Part shown: piece by piece, positions 27,509 through 35,378 of the stretch
Position numbering within the stretch: the first letter of the stretch is position 1
Layout of the letters: every line of letters starts with the position of its first letter
From: Vibrio echinoideorum
GTDB taxonomy: Bacteria; Pseudomonadota; Gammaproteobacteria; Enterobacterales; Vibrionaceae
Direction of reading: 5' to 3'
Assembly (NCBI RefSeq): GCF_024347455.1
Contig: NZ_AP025483.1
Location: forward strand, 62,001 to 126,000
DNA length: 64,000 nucleotides
Notes under the pieces: model-generated
Seen by the model: the letters and a program-made list of their open reading frames with translations, nothing else
Databases searched by the model: none
Told to the model about the DNA's origin: nothing
Position numbers and translations under genes: made by a program

Positions 27509-27524
27509 TGTTAAATTGATCACG
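27509..27524 (+). promoter_or_regulatory. CRP site at the cyaA promoter
   Basis: TGTTA-AATTGA-TCACG lies inside GTGTTAAATTGATCACGTTT, which I recall as practically the same sequence at the E. coli cyaA P2 promoter, where CRP-cAMP represses. It lies 66 bp before the cyaA start. Negative autoregulation of cAMP synthesis is inferred from that likeness. Confidence 0.7.
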
Positions 27525-27589
27525 TTTTGTCGCTGCTTTCGTTCAGTAACTAAACAGAAGTGCATTTAATCTCAAACCAAGGACTTACC

Positions 27590-30118
27590 TTGCAGGCTTA
27601 CACTCAGACTTTGATTCAACGATTAGACAATCTAAATCAGCAGCGCATTGATCGTGCGTTGGCGTTGATGAATGTCCAAGGTCAGCGAGTTTTTAACCTT
27701 ATTCCTGCACTGCTTCATTTCAATCACCCCATGATGCCTGGTTATTACGACCAGCAAGTTCCTTTTGGAATTCGTAGCTTCACGTTTAACTCATTCCAAA
27801 AGCAATTTGTCTCTGATACTGAATTAACACTTGGTGGCAAGCTGACCGAAGCGGCTGAACCAGCGATCCTTGGTCTTTACACCATGGGTAGCACTTCTTC
27901 TATTGGTCAAAGCACCTCAAGTGATCTCGATATCTGGGTTTGTGTTTCTCCAGATATGGACGGAGCATCGCGCGATAGCCTGACTAACAAATGTTTGCTT
28001 ATTACCGATTGGGCGGAAACCTTAGGGGTTGAAGCAAACTTCTTCTTAATGGATGGAGAACGTTTTCGTTCAAATCATTCTGAAGAGATGACTGGCGATA
28101 ACTGTGGTTCTTCACAACATTTGCTATTACTTGATGAGTTTTATCGCTCTGCAGTTCGTTTGGCTGGCCAGCGTTTGTTATGGCAGATCATTCCACCAGA
28201 AATGGAGGAGTGTTATGACCAATATGTTCATGGGTTATGTCAGGATGGTTATCTTGATTGCTCGCAGTGGATCGATTTCGGTAAGCTGAATAGTATTCCC
28301 GCTGAAGAGTACTTCGGTTCAAACTTATGGCAGCTTTATAAAAGTATCGACTCGCCGTATAAATCGGTTTTGAAGGCGATCCTGCTAGAAGCTTATTCAT
28401 GGGAATACCCAAATACCCAACTGCTTAGCATTGATACCAAGCGTCGTTTTTTTGCAGACGAACCTGATCTGTATGGTATGGATAGCTACTATCTTATGCT
28501 TGAGAAAGTAACGCGCTATCTAGAACGTATTAATGATCATACTCGTTTGGATTTAGTGAGACGCTGTTTCTATCTTAAGACCCATGAGAAGTTGTCTCGT
28601 GAGGCGGGTATTGGCTCTGTTGCATGGCGTCGTGAAGCCTTGACCGAGATGACCAAATCTTGGAATTGGGGACATGAAACTATTGCTGAGCTCGATAACC
28701 GTCGTAACTGGAAGGTTGAGCAGGTTAAAGTGGTGCATCATGCACTGCTTGACGCTTTGATGCTGAGTTATCGTAATCTGATTCAATTTGCACGTCGCAA
28801 TGATATTACCTCGGCAATTAGCCCACAAGATATCAGTATCTTGGCTCGTAAGCTTTATGCAGCGTTTGAAGTCTTGCCTGGTAAAGTGACCTTATTGAAT
28901 CCTCAAATCTCCCCGGATCTGCATGAACCGGATTTGAGCTTTATTGAGGTTCGACAAGGGCAGGCAAACAAGCCGGGTTGGTACTTATATAAACAACCAC
29001 TGATCGCCCACCGCATTCTGGGTCAGCCATCCCTTGAGCACCATGAGTACTTGAGTAAGTTGGTTGCTTGGTCATTCTTTAATGGTTTGATTACAGAGTC
29101 GACTCGTTTGCACTCTGTCGTTCGTGATGCTCAGATTGATATCGATAAGTTCTATCAAATGGTTAGCGATCTGCGTAATACCTTCTCTTTGCGTAAGCGC
29201 CGCCCAAGCATGCAAGCACTCGCGAGTCCATGTGAGATAAGCCAATTAGCGATGTTCATCAACTTTGAAAGTGACCCGACTTCTGAACTGAGTCCTCGTG
29301 AATTGAAGGTTGATCTTAAGAATGCCGATATCTTCAGTTTTGGTGAAGAAGGTAAGAGTTTAGTTGGGAGTGTCGATTTGGTTTATCGTAATTCTTGGCA
29401 TGAAGTGCGTACGCTTCATTTTCAAGGTGATACGGCAATGTTGGACGCTCTCAAAACGGTACTTGGTAAAATGCACCAAGATGCTTTACCGCCAGAATCA
29501 GTCGATGTGTTTTGTTACAGCAAAAATCTACGCGGTGTAATGCGTAATATGGTGTACCAACTATTGGCTGAATGCATCGATTTACGACTAAAACCGATTG
29601 AACCTGAAAAGCGTCGTCGCTTTAAGGCTATCCGTTTAGCGAACAAGATGTTTGGTCTGTTCTTTGAACGTCGTGGTGTTTCGGTGCAGATGTTGGAAAA
29701 CTCGGTTGATTTCTACCGTAGTATTTCAACCAACAAGTTAAAGGGTTCACCTTTACAGATGTTGGATAAAGAGCAGGAGTATCAACTACCAGATGTGGTC
29801 GATGGTTTTGCAAGTGAAGGTTTGATCCAGTTCTTCTTTGAAGATACGGATAAAGGCTTCAATATTTATGTATTGGATGAATCGAATCAAGTTGAGGTGT
29901 ATCACCAGTACAGTGGTGAAAAAGATGAGATGATCGCGAGCGTGAATTCTTTTTACACTTCCGTAAAAGATGAGTCGAAAGTGTCCTCTAGGTTGATTAA
30001 TTTCAATCTACCTCAGTACTATCAAATTGTTCATCCGGAAGAAGGCAATTCGTATGTTGTGCCTTACCGCAATGATGCAACCTTATCTTCCCGTAACTCG
30101 AAGATCGTAAATATCTAG
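27590..30118 (+). CDS. cyaA: class I adenylate cyclase CyaA
   Basis: An 842-residue enterobacterial-type adenylate cyclase making cAMP for CRP. The N-terminal nucleotidyltransferase active site is G100-S101-T-S-S and SSDLDIWV with D112 and D114. Other conserved blocks are EEYFGSNLWQLYKSIDSPYKSVLKAILLEAYSWEYPN-type regions, DLVRRCFYLK and LTLLNPQISPDL-like segments. The C-terminal regulatory half includes VVDGFASEGLIQFFFE. I start it at TTG 27590: AAGGA lies 6 nt upstream and the alignment begins where E. coli CyaA does, also with TTG. A GTG ten codons upstream is less likely. Confidence 0.95.
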   Translation: MQAYTQTLIQRLDNLNQQRIDRALALMNVQGQRVFNLIPALLHFNHPMMPGYYDQQVPFGIRSFTFNSFQKQFVSDTELTLGGKLTEAAEPAILGLYTMGSTSSIGQSTSSDLDIWVCVSPDMDGASRDSLTNKCLLITDWAETLGVEANFFLMDGERFRSNHSEEMTGDNCGSSQHLLLLDEFYRSAVRLAGQRLLWQIIPPEMEECYDQYVHGLCQDGYLDCSQWIDFGKLNSIPAEEYFGSNLWQLYKSIDSPYKSVLKAILLEAYSWEYPNTQLLSIDTKRRFFADEPDLYGMDSYYLMLEKVTRYLERINDHTRLDLVRRCFYLKTHEKLSREAGIGSVAWRREALTEMTKSWNWGHETIAELDNRRNWKVEQVKVVHHALLDALMLSYRNLIQFARRNDITSAISPQDISILARKLYAAFEVLPGKVTLLNPQISPDLHEPDLSFIEVRQGQANKPGWYLYKQPLIAHRILGQPSLEHHEYLSKLVAWSFFNGLITESTRLHSVVRDAQIDIDKFYQMVSDLRNTFSLRKRRPSMQALASPCEISQLAMFINFESDPTSELSPRELKVDLKNADIFSFGEEGKSLVGSVDLVYRNSWHEVRTLHFQGDTAMLDALKTVLGKMHQDALPPESVDVFCYSKNLRGVMRNMVYQLLAECIDLRLKPIEPEKRRRFKAIRLANKMFGLFFERRGVSVQMLENSVDFYRSISTNKLKGSPLQMLDKEQEYQLPDVVDGFASEGLIQFFFEDTDKGFNIYVLDESNQVEVYHQYSGEKDEMIASVNSFYTSVKDESKVSSRLINFNLPQYYQIVHPEEGNSYVVPYRNDATLSSRNSKIVNI

Positions 30119-30141
30119 GTTTCTCTAAGCCAGTCGAAATT

Positions 30142-30172
30142 AAAAAAGGAGTGATTGATTCACTCCTTTTTC
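30142..30172. terminator. bidirectional terminator between cyaA and cyaY
   Basis: AAAAAGGAGTGA pairs with TCACTCCTTTTT around a short loop, with A and T runs on both sides, serving convergent cyaA and cyaY. Confidence 0.85.
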
Positions 30173-30189
30173 GTTTTTCTTACAAATGA

Positions 30190-30504
30190 TTAGACCCAAT
30201 TGATCTCTTCACCTGCGTGCTTAACGCATTCTTCTTTCACCATCTCAAACAGCTCCATGCCCGTCTTTGAGCATGTCCATTTGTCATCCACTAGCTTGAA
30301 GTGAAAGCCGCCAGATTTAGAGGCTAACCATATCTCACGCATTGGTTCTTGGCGGTTGATGATAATTTGGCTGCGGTTTTCAAACTCCAGCGTCATCACG
30401 TTGCCAGTCACTTCGTAATCAACATCAGCCTCTGAATCATCGATAGCTTCTTCGATGTTTTGCATCTGTATATCGACCAGTTGATGAAATTCAGTATCGT
30501 TCAT
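30190..30504 (-). CDS. cyaY: frataxin-like iron-binding protein CyaY
   Basis: A 104-residue bacterial frataxin, an iron-binding regulator of iron-sulfur cluster assembly on IscS. The N-terminal acidic helix (DTEFHQLVDIQMQNIEEAIDDSEADVDYE) supplies the acidic ridge. The sheet carries MTLEFENRSQIIINRQEPMREIWLASKSGGFHF, with the typical W, then W in DDKWTCSKTGMELFEMV. It is convergent with cyaA and divergent from lptM, as in E. coli. Confidence 0.95.
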   Translation of the reverse strand: MNDTEFHQLVDIQMQNIEEAIDDSEADVDYEVTGNVMTLEFENRSQIIINRQEPMREIWLASKSGGFHFKLVDDKWTCSKTGMELFEMVKEECVKHAGEEINWV

Positions 30505-30579
30505 CCTTTCTATCCTATTGCTTTTCCTGAGTGTGGTGCGATTATAGGGGGCATTGAGTTAATAATCACGATATGCAAA

Positions 30580-30696
30580 ATGAAAAAATTAATTACCGCT
30601 CTGTTTATGGTGTCCGTTATTGGACTTTCTGGTTGTGGTCAAACAGGTCCGTTGTACGATCCTGATGAAGTACAGCAAACTGAACAATCAGAATAA
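30580..30696 (+). CDS. lptM: LPS assembly lipoprotein LptM (YifL)
   Basis: A 38-residue lipoprotein: a basic start MKKLITALFMVSVIGLSGC with lipobox LSGC (C19), then GQTGPLYDPDEVQQ. The GQTGPLYLP-like motif after the cysteine is the family signature. In E. coli LptM helps LptD-LptE mature at the outer membrane. I chose ATG 30580 because the signal peptide begins there; longer in-frame starts run into the cyaY promoter. It lies between cyaY and lysA, as in E. coli. Confidence 0.85.
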   Translation: MKKLITALFMVSVIGLSGCGQTGPLYDPDEVQQTEQSE

Positions 30697-30738
30697 GTGA
30701 AAACACGCAGAAATCGTTATTTATAAGGGATAAGAATT

Positions 30739-31992
30739 TTGGATTACTTCAACTATCAGGAAGATGGCCAGCTTTGGGCTGAGGACGTCGCACTTTCACA
30801 ACTAGCAGAGCAATATGGTACACCGCTGTATGTATATTCTCGTGCAACATTAGAACGCCACTGGAATGCGTTTGATTCATCGGTTGGTGAGCATCCACAC
30901 TTGGTGTGTTATGCCGTTAAAGCTAACTCGAACCTTGGTGTATTGAATGCATTGGCTCGCTTGGGCTCAGGGTTTGATATCGTTTCTGGCGGTGAGTTAG
31001 AGCGTGTGGTTGCTGCGGGTGGCGATCCGGCTAAAGTTGTGTTCTCTGGTGTAGGCAAGACAGCCGCTGAAATGAAGCGTGCGCTTGAGTTGAACATTAA
31101 GTGCTTCAACGTAGAGTCTGAGCCAGAACTAGAGCGACTGAATAAAGTGGCAGGTGAGCTAGGTGTTAAAGCGCCGATTTCACTGCGCATTAACCCAGAT
31201 GTTGATGCTAACACTCACCCTTATATATCTACAGGCTTGCGTGATAACAAATTTGGTATTGCGTTCGATCGTGCACCTGCAGTCTATGCCTTTGCACAAA
31301 CACTCGATAACTTGTCTATCCATGGTATTGATTGCCACATAGGTTCTCAGTTAACGAATATCGAACCTTTCATTGATGCTACAGACCGCCTACTTGCTCT
31401 AATCGATCAATTACGAGCTAACGGTATCAACATCAAGCACCTTGATGTCGGTGGTGGTTTGGGTGTGGTTTATCGTGATGAGTTACCACCACAACCTTCA
31501 GATTACGCGAAAGCCTTATTGGCTCGCTTAGGTAATCATTCTGATCTAGAGCTGATTTTCGAGCCTGGAAGAGCGATCGCTGCTAACGCTGGTGTATTAT
31601 TAACAAAAGTTGAGTTCCTAAAGCCAACAGAGCATAAGAACTTTGCCATCATAGATGCAGCAATGAATGATCTGATGCGCCCGGCACTTTACCAAGCTTG
31701 GCAAGATATTGTGCCAGTGAGCCCGCGTCAGGGTGAAGCTGTGACTTACGACTTGGTTGGCCCTATCTGTGAGACGGGTGACTTCTTAGGTAAAGATCGT
31801 GACCTTGTTCTTGAAGAAGGCGATCTACTGGCCGTTCGCTCAGCAGGTGCTTATGGCTTCGCTATGTCATCTAACTACAACACTCGTTCGCGTGCGGCTG
31901 AAGTGATGGTTGATGGCGATAAAACTCACTTGGTTCGTCAGCGTGAAGAGCTTACGAGTCTGTGGGAACTTGAAAACATTCTTCCGGAGTAA
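30739..31992 (+). CDS. lysA: diaminopimelate decarboxylase
   Basis: A 417-residue PLP enzyme of the alanine-racemase fold that makes L-lysine from meso-diaminopimelate. The PLP lysine is K61 in CYAVKANSN. Further motifs are [18 protein letters not shown], the glycine-rich [14 protein letters not shown], and [14 protein letters not shown] with the active-site Cys, then [14 protein letters not shown]. The start is TTG 30739, with AAGGGA 8 nt upstream. It lies 42 bp after lptM and 11 bp before dapF, so the last two lysine/peptidoglycan steps are coupled. Confidence 0.96.
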   Translation: MDYFNYQEDGQLWAEDVALSQLAEQYGTPLYVYSRATLERHWNAFDSSVGEHPHLVCYAVKANSNLGVLNALARLGSGFDIVSGGELERVVAAGGDPAKVVFSGVGKTAAEMKRALELNIKCFNVESEPELERLNKVAGELGVKAPISLRINPDVDANTHPYISTGLRDNKFGIAFDRAPAVYAFAQTLDNLSIHGIDCHIGSQLTNIEPFIDATDRLLALIDQLRANGINIKHLDVGGGLGVVYRDELPPQPSDYAKALLARLGNHSDLELIFEPGRAIAANAGVLLTKVEFLKPTEHKNFAIIDAAMNDLMRPALYQAWQDIVPVSPRQGEAVTYDLVGPICETGDFLGKDRDLVLEEGDLLAVRSAGAYGFAMSSNYNTRSRAAEVMVDGDKTHLVRQREELTSLWELENILPE

Positions 31993-32003
31993 TTTTAAGC
32001 GTT

Positions 32004-32834
32004 ATGCACTTCCACTTTTCTAAAATGCATGGTTTGGGCAATGATTTCATGGTCGTGGACTGCATTACTCAAAATATTTTCTTTTCTCCAGATTTGATCC
32101 GTCGTTTGGCGGATCGTCACACTGGTGTGGGCTTTGATCAGCTACTTGTGGTTGAGGCTCCCTATGATCCAGAAACTGATTTCCATTACCGCATATTCAA
32201 TGCGGATGGCAGTGAAGTGGAGCAGTGTGGTAATGGTGCTCGTTGTTTTGCACGATTCGTTCGCATGAAAGGCTTAACGAATAAGTACAGCATCAATGTG
32301 AGCACCAAGAAAGGAAAAATGGTTCTCAAGATTGAAGACAATGACCAGATCACTGTGAACATGGGTATTCCTGAGTTCGAACCAAGCAAAATTCCATTCA
32401 AGGCAAAGCAGCCAGAGAAGACGTATATCCTGAGAACGGATGTACACACCTTGTTCTGCGGTGCCGTAAGCATGGGTAACCCGCATGTGGTTACCGTTGT
32501 TGATGACGTCGATACTGCTGATGTGGAGACCTTAGGCCCACTTCTAGAATCGCATGAGCGTTTTCCTGAACGAGTGAACGCTGGCTTTATGCAAGTAATC
32601 AGTCGTGATGAAGTTCGCTTACGTGTTTACGAACGTGGGGCAGGTGAAACTCAGGCATGTGGTAGCGGTGCATGTGGCGCCGTTGCTGTCGGTATCAATC
32701 AAGGCTTACTTGCTGAGAATGTAAAAGTTCGTCTACCAGGTGGTGATCTACAGATTAGCTGGCAAGGCCCAGGTAAGCCGCTGTTTATGACAGGCCCAGC
32801 AACGCATGTGTTTGATGGCCAACTTTCTTGCTAA
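32004..32834 (+). CDS. dapF: diaminopimelate epimerase
   Basis: A 276-residue cofactor-independent epimerase converting LL- to meso-diaminopimelate. The two catalytic cysteines are visible: C75 in [12 protein letters not shown] and C219 in [27 protein letters not shown] begins the protein and GNPHVV precedes the second half. It follows lysA by 11 bp. Confidence 0.97.
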   Translation: MHFHFSKMHGLGNDFMVVDCITQNIFFSPDLIRRLADRHTGVGFDQLLVVEAPYDPETDFHYRIFNADGSEVEQCGNGARCFARFVRMKGLTNKYSINVSTKKGKMVLKIEDNDQITVNMGIPEFEPSKIPFKAKQPEKTYILRTDVHTLFCGAVSMGNPHVVTVVDDVDTADVETLGPLLESHERFPERVNAGFMQVISRDEVRLRVYERGAGETQACGSGACGAVAVGINQGLLAENVKVRLPGGDLQISWQGPGKPLFMTGPATHVFDGQLSC

Positions 32835-32879
32835 CAACGATTTATAACAAATCGATTCATAAAAAATAAAGGATAGGTT

Positions 32880-33578
32880 TTGTCTTACGTTGAAGCCGAC
32901 ACACTCACTGCAGAAGTGGTCGCGGAATATTTACGTGATAACCCAGATTTTTTTCAAGACAGGAAAAATCTGGTTGATCGCCTTGCTATTAATAATGTTG
33001 AGCAAGGCGCTGTTTCTCTGGTTGAGGTTCAGCTTAAACGTCAACGTCATAGAATCGAAGAGCTAGAAGAAGAAATTACTGGCTTGATGTCGTTGGCGGC
33101 GAATAACGATAAAACCTTCTATGAGTTTATGGATCTGCAAGCTCAAGTATTGAAATGCAGTGACTTTGTGCAGGTTATTAAAGCGGTTGAACAAAAAGCG
33201 TTAGACCTAGGGCTTAAGGCTCATGTGCGACTCCTCTCGCGACCAGGTTTTTATCTGCTCAATGAAGAGCGCTATTCGAAGTTTTCGCTCAACCATTTTA
33301 ATGGCAAAGATGCTTATTTGGGTCGTTTGAGAAAAGCAGACAGACACGATTTGTTTGGTGATTTTCAAGTTCCAGAACTAGGCTCTTATGTAGTACTACC
33401 GCTTGCTAAGCAGTCTCCATTGGGCTTGCTCGCCTTTTCTAGTGAAGATGGCGGACATTTTCAACCCCATATGGACACGCTCTTTTTACGCCATTTAGCG
33501 CTGGTAGTGGCTCATTTGGCGGACACCTTACCTTGGCAGATAAATAATGAGCCTAGAGCCCAAAACACCTCTTCCTAA
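32880..33578 (+). CDS. DUF484 family protein
   Basis: A 232-residue cytoplasmic protein of the DUF484 (GAF-like) family found between dapF and xerC in many gammaproteobacteria. The N-terminus has VVAEYLRDNPDFFQDRKNLVDRL, then a coiled-coil stretch (VQLKRQRHRIEELEEEITGLM), then a GAF-like sheet ending in SYVVLPLAKQSPLGLLAFSSEDGGHFQPHMDTLFLRHLA-type sequence. The start appears to be TTG 32880 behind AAGGATAGG. Its last 32 bases overlap xerC, suggesting coupling; its function is unknown. Confidence 0.88.
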   Translation: MSYVEADTLTAEVVAEYLRDNPDFFQDRKNLVDRLAINNVEQGAVSLVEVQLKRQRHRIEELEEEITGLMSLAANNDKTFYEFMDLQAQVLKCSDFVQVIKAVEQKALDLGLKAHVRLLSRPGFYLLNEERYSKFSLNHFNGKDAYLGRLRKADRHDLFGDFQVPELGSYVVLPLAKQSPLGLLAFSSEDGGHFQPHMDTLFLRHLALVVAHLADTLPWQINNEPRAQNTSS

Positions 33579-34479
33579 TAGCCTTCAAACACCACTTTCT
33601 CGCTTCTATGAATATCTCCGAAGCGAGAAGGGACTCAGCCTACACACCCAACGTAATTACAAACAACAACTTGAAACCATGGCCGGTCATCTAGTCACGC
33701 TAGGATTGAAAGACTGGGGTCAAGTCGATGCGGCGTGGGTCAGACAACTTGCCAGCAAAGGCATGCGTGAGGGAATGAAGGCGAGCAGTATTGCAACGCG
33801 CTTATCTTCACTGCGCAGTTTCTTTGATTTCCTTGTGTTGCGTGGCGAAATGACCGCCAATCCAGCCAAAGGTGTCTCTGCACCTCGTAAACAGCGTCCT
33901 TTGCCTAAAAACCTCGATGTCGATGAAGTGGGTCAATTGCTCGATGTGAATGAGGATGACCCATTGTCGATTCGTGACCGAGCGATGATGGAGGTTATGT
34001 ACGGTGCTGGTTTGCGACTGGCCGAACTGGTCGGTATCAACCTGAGAGATGTGTTGGCTCGGCAAGGCGAAATTCGAGTGATTGGTAAAGGCGATAAAGA
34101 ACGCAAAGCCCCGTTTTCTGGTTTGGCCAAAGAGTGGGTTGATAAGTGGTTAAAAGTGCGAGGTGACTTAGCTTCACCAGGTGAAAACGCTCTGTTTGTC
34201 TCTAAGCTAGGAACCCGTATATCACATCGCAGCGTGCAAAAGCGCATGGAAGAGTGGGGTAAGAAGCAATCTGTTGCGAGCCATATAAGCCCACATAAAC
34301 TTCGCCACTCATTTGCTACACATGTCCTAGAGTCGAGCCAAAATCTGAGAGCTGTCCAAGAATTACTTGGGCATGAAAACATCTCAACCACCCAAATTTA
34401 CACCCACTTGGACTTTCAACACTTAGCACAAGCTTACGATCAAGCTCACCCAAGAGCACGTAAGAAGAATAAAGATTAG
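33547..34479 (+). CDS. xerC: tyrosine recombinase XerC
   Basis: A 310-residue tyrosine recombinase that, with XerD, resolves chromosome dimers at dif. All catalytic residues are present: R157 (GAGLRLAELVG), K181 (IGKGDKER), H250 and R253 (SPHKLRHSFATH), H276 (LLGHENISTT) and nucleophile Y285 (QIYTHLDF). The N-terminal SAM-like core-binding domain covers ~15-110. The location in the dapF-DUF484-xerC-yigB string identifies it as XerC, not XerD or an integrase. It overlaps the upstream gene by 32 bp. Confidence 0.96.
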   Translation: MSLEPKTPLPNSLQTPLSRFYEYLRSEKGLSLHTQRNYKQQLETMAGHLVTLGLKDWGQVDAAWVRQLASKGMREGMKASSIATRLSSLRSFFDFLVLRGEMTANPAKGVSAPRKQRPLPKNLDVDEVGQLLDVNEDDPLSIRDRAMMEVMYGAGLRLAELVGINLRDVLARQGEIRVIGKGDKERKAPFSGLAKEWVDKWLKVRGDLASPGENALFVSKLGTRISHRSVQKRMEEWGKKQSVASHISPHKLRHSFATHVLESSQNLRAVQELLGHENISTTQIYTHLDFQHLAQAYDQAHPRARKKNKD

Positions 34480-34494
34480 ATTAAAGGGTTTACT

Positions 34495-35211
34495 ATGCGA
34501 ATTTATCGAGGGTTAAAGCCCATCAAAGCCATGACCTTTGACTTGGATGACACCTTGTATGACAACTGGCCTGTGATTATGAAGGTAGAGAAAGAGATGG
34601 CGCAGTGGCTTTACCAAAAGCACCCTGTGTCGGCATCTTTATCGCTAGAAGAGTGGCAAGACGTTAAACAACAAGTCGCCTCTGAAAATCCAGATTTGAA
34701 GCATGATGTCACCGTCTGGCGTGAAACCCAGATTAGATGTGGCTTGCTACGGTTAGGGTATTCTCAGAACCAAGCTGAACTCGCTGCTCGTGAAGGAATA
34801 AATCATGCGCTATGGCTGCGTAACCAAGTTGACGTTCCTCAAGAAACGCATCGAGTGATGGCTGAGCTTAGCCAGCGTATTCCGCTAGTTGCTATTACTA
34901 ATGGTAACGTGGACCCTCATCAAATTGGCTTAGGCCAGTACTTTCAGTTAATCCTAAAAGCCGGCCCTGACGGCAAGGCAAAACCTCACCCTGATATGTT
35001 TGATAAAGCTCAACAGTACTTAGAATGCGATGCTGAGAACATTCTTCATGTTGGCGACCATCTCAGAACTGACGTCTATGGTGCCAAGCGAAATGGCTTC
35101 CAAGCCTGCTGGTTTAATGACATTGGTTCCAATTTATACCTATCTTCGAAGGCAAGTGTGTTACCTGATGTTGAAATAGACCAACTTAGCGATCTTATGC
35201 GACTAATTTAA
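34495..35211 (+). CDS. yigB: HAD-family phosphatase YigB
   Basis: A 238-residue HAD hydrolase. Motif I is MTFDLDDTLYDN (nucleophile and acid Asp), motif II is VAITNGN, motif III Lys is in DGKAKPHPDMF, and motif IV is ILHVGDHLRTDVYGAKRNGF. E. coli YigB is one of the phosphatases acting on the riboflavin precursor 5-amino-6-(5-phosphoribitylamino)uracil, and can also remove FMN phosphate. It lies 15 bp after xerC, as in E. coli; the next gene is unrelated, so this ends the operon. Confidence 0.92.
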   Translation: MRIYRGLKPIKAMTFDLDDTLYDNWPVIMKVEKEMAQWLYQKHPVSASLSLEEWQDVKQQVASENPDLKHDVTVWRETQIRCGLLRLGYSQNQAELAAREGINHALWLRNQVDVPQETHRVMAELSQRIPLVAITNGNVDPHQIGLGQYFQLILKAGPDGKAKPHPDMFDKAQQYLECDAENILHVGDHLRTDVYGAKRNGFQACWFNDIGSNLYLSSKASVLPDVEIDQLSDLMRLI

Positions 35212-35378
35212 TGGCTACGGTAAGCTATTATGTCGCATTTATGATATTGAATTGTTACATTGGTCGTAATTAAATGCCTGTTTAGGCTAGGATAATTGGC
35301 GAATACTTTTATCGATTTATTTCAATCATAGCAGTGGTTGCGGGTTCTCACTTTACTCGATTTTGAACAAGGGTTGGC

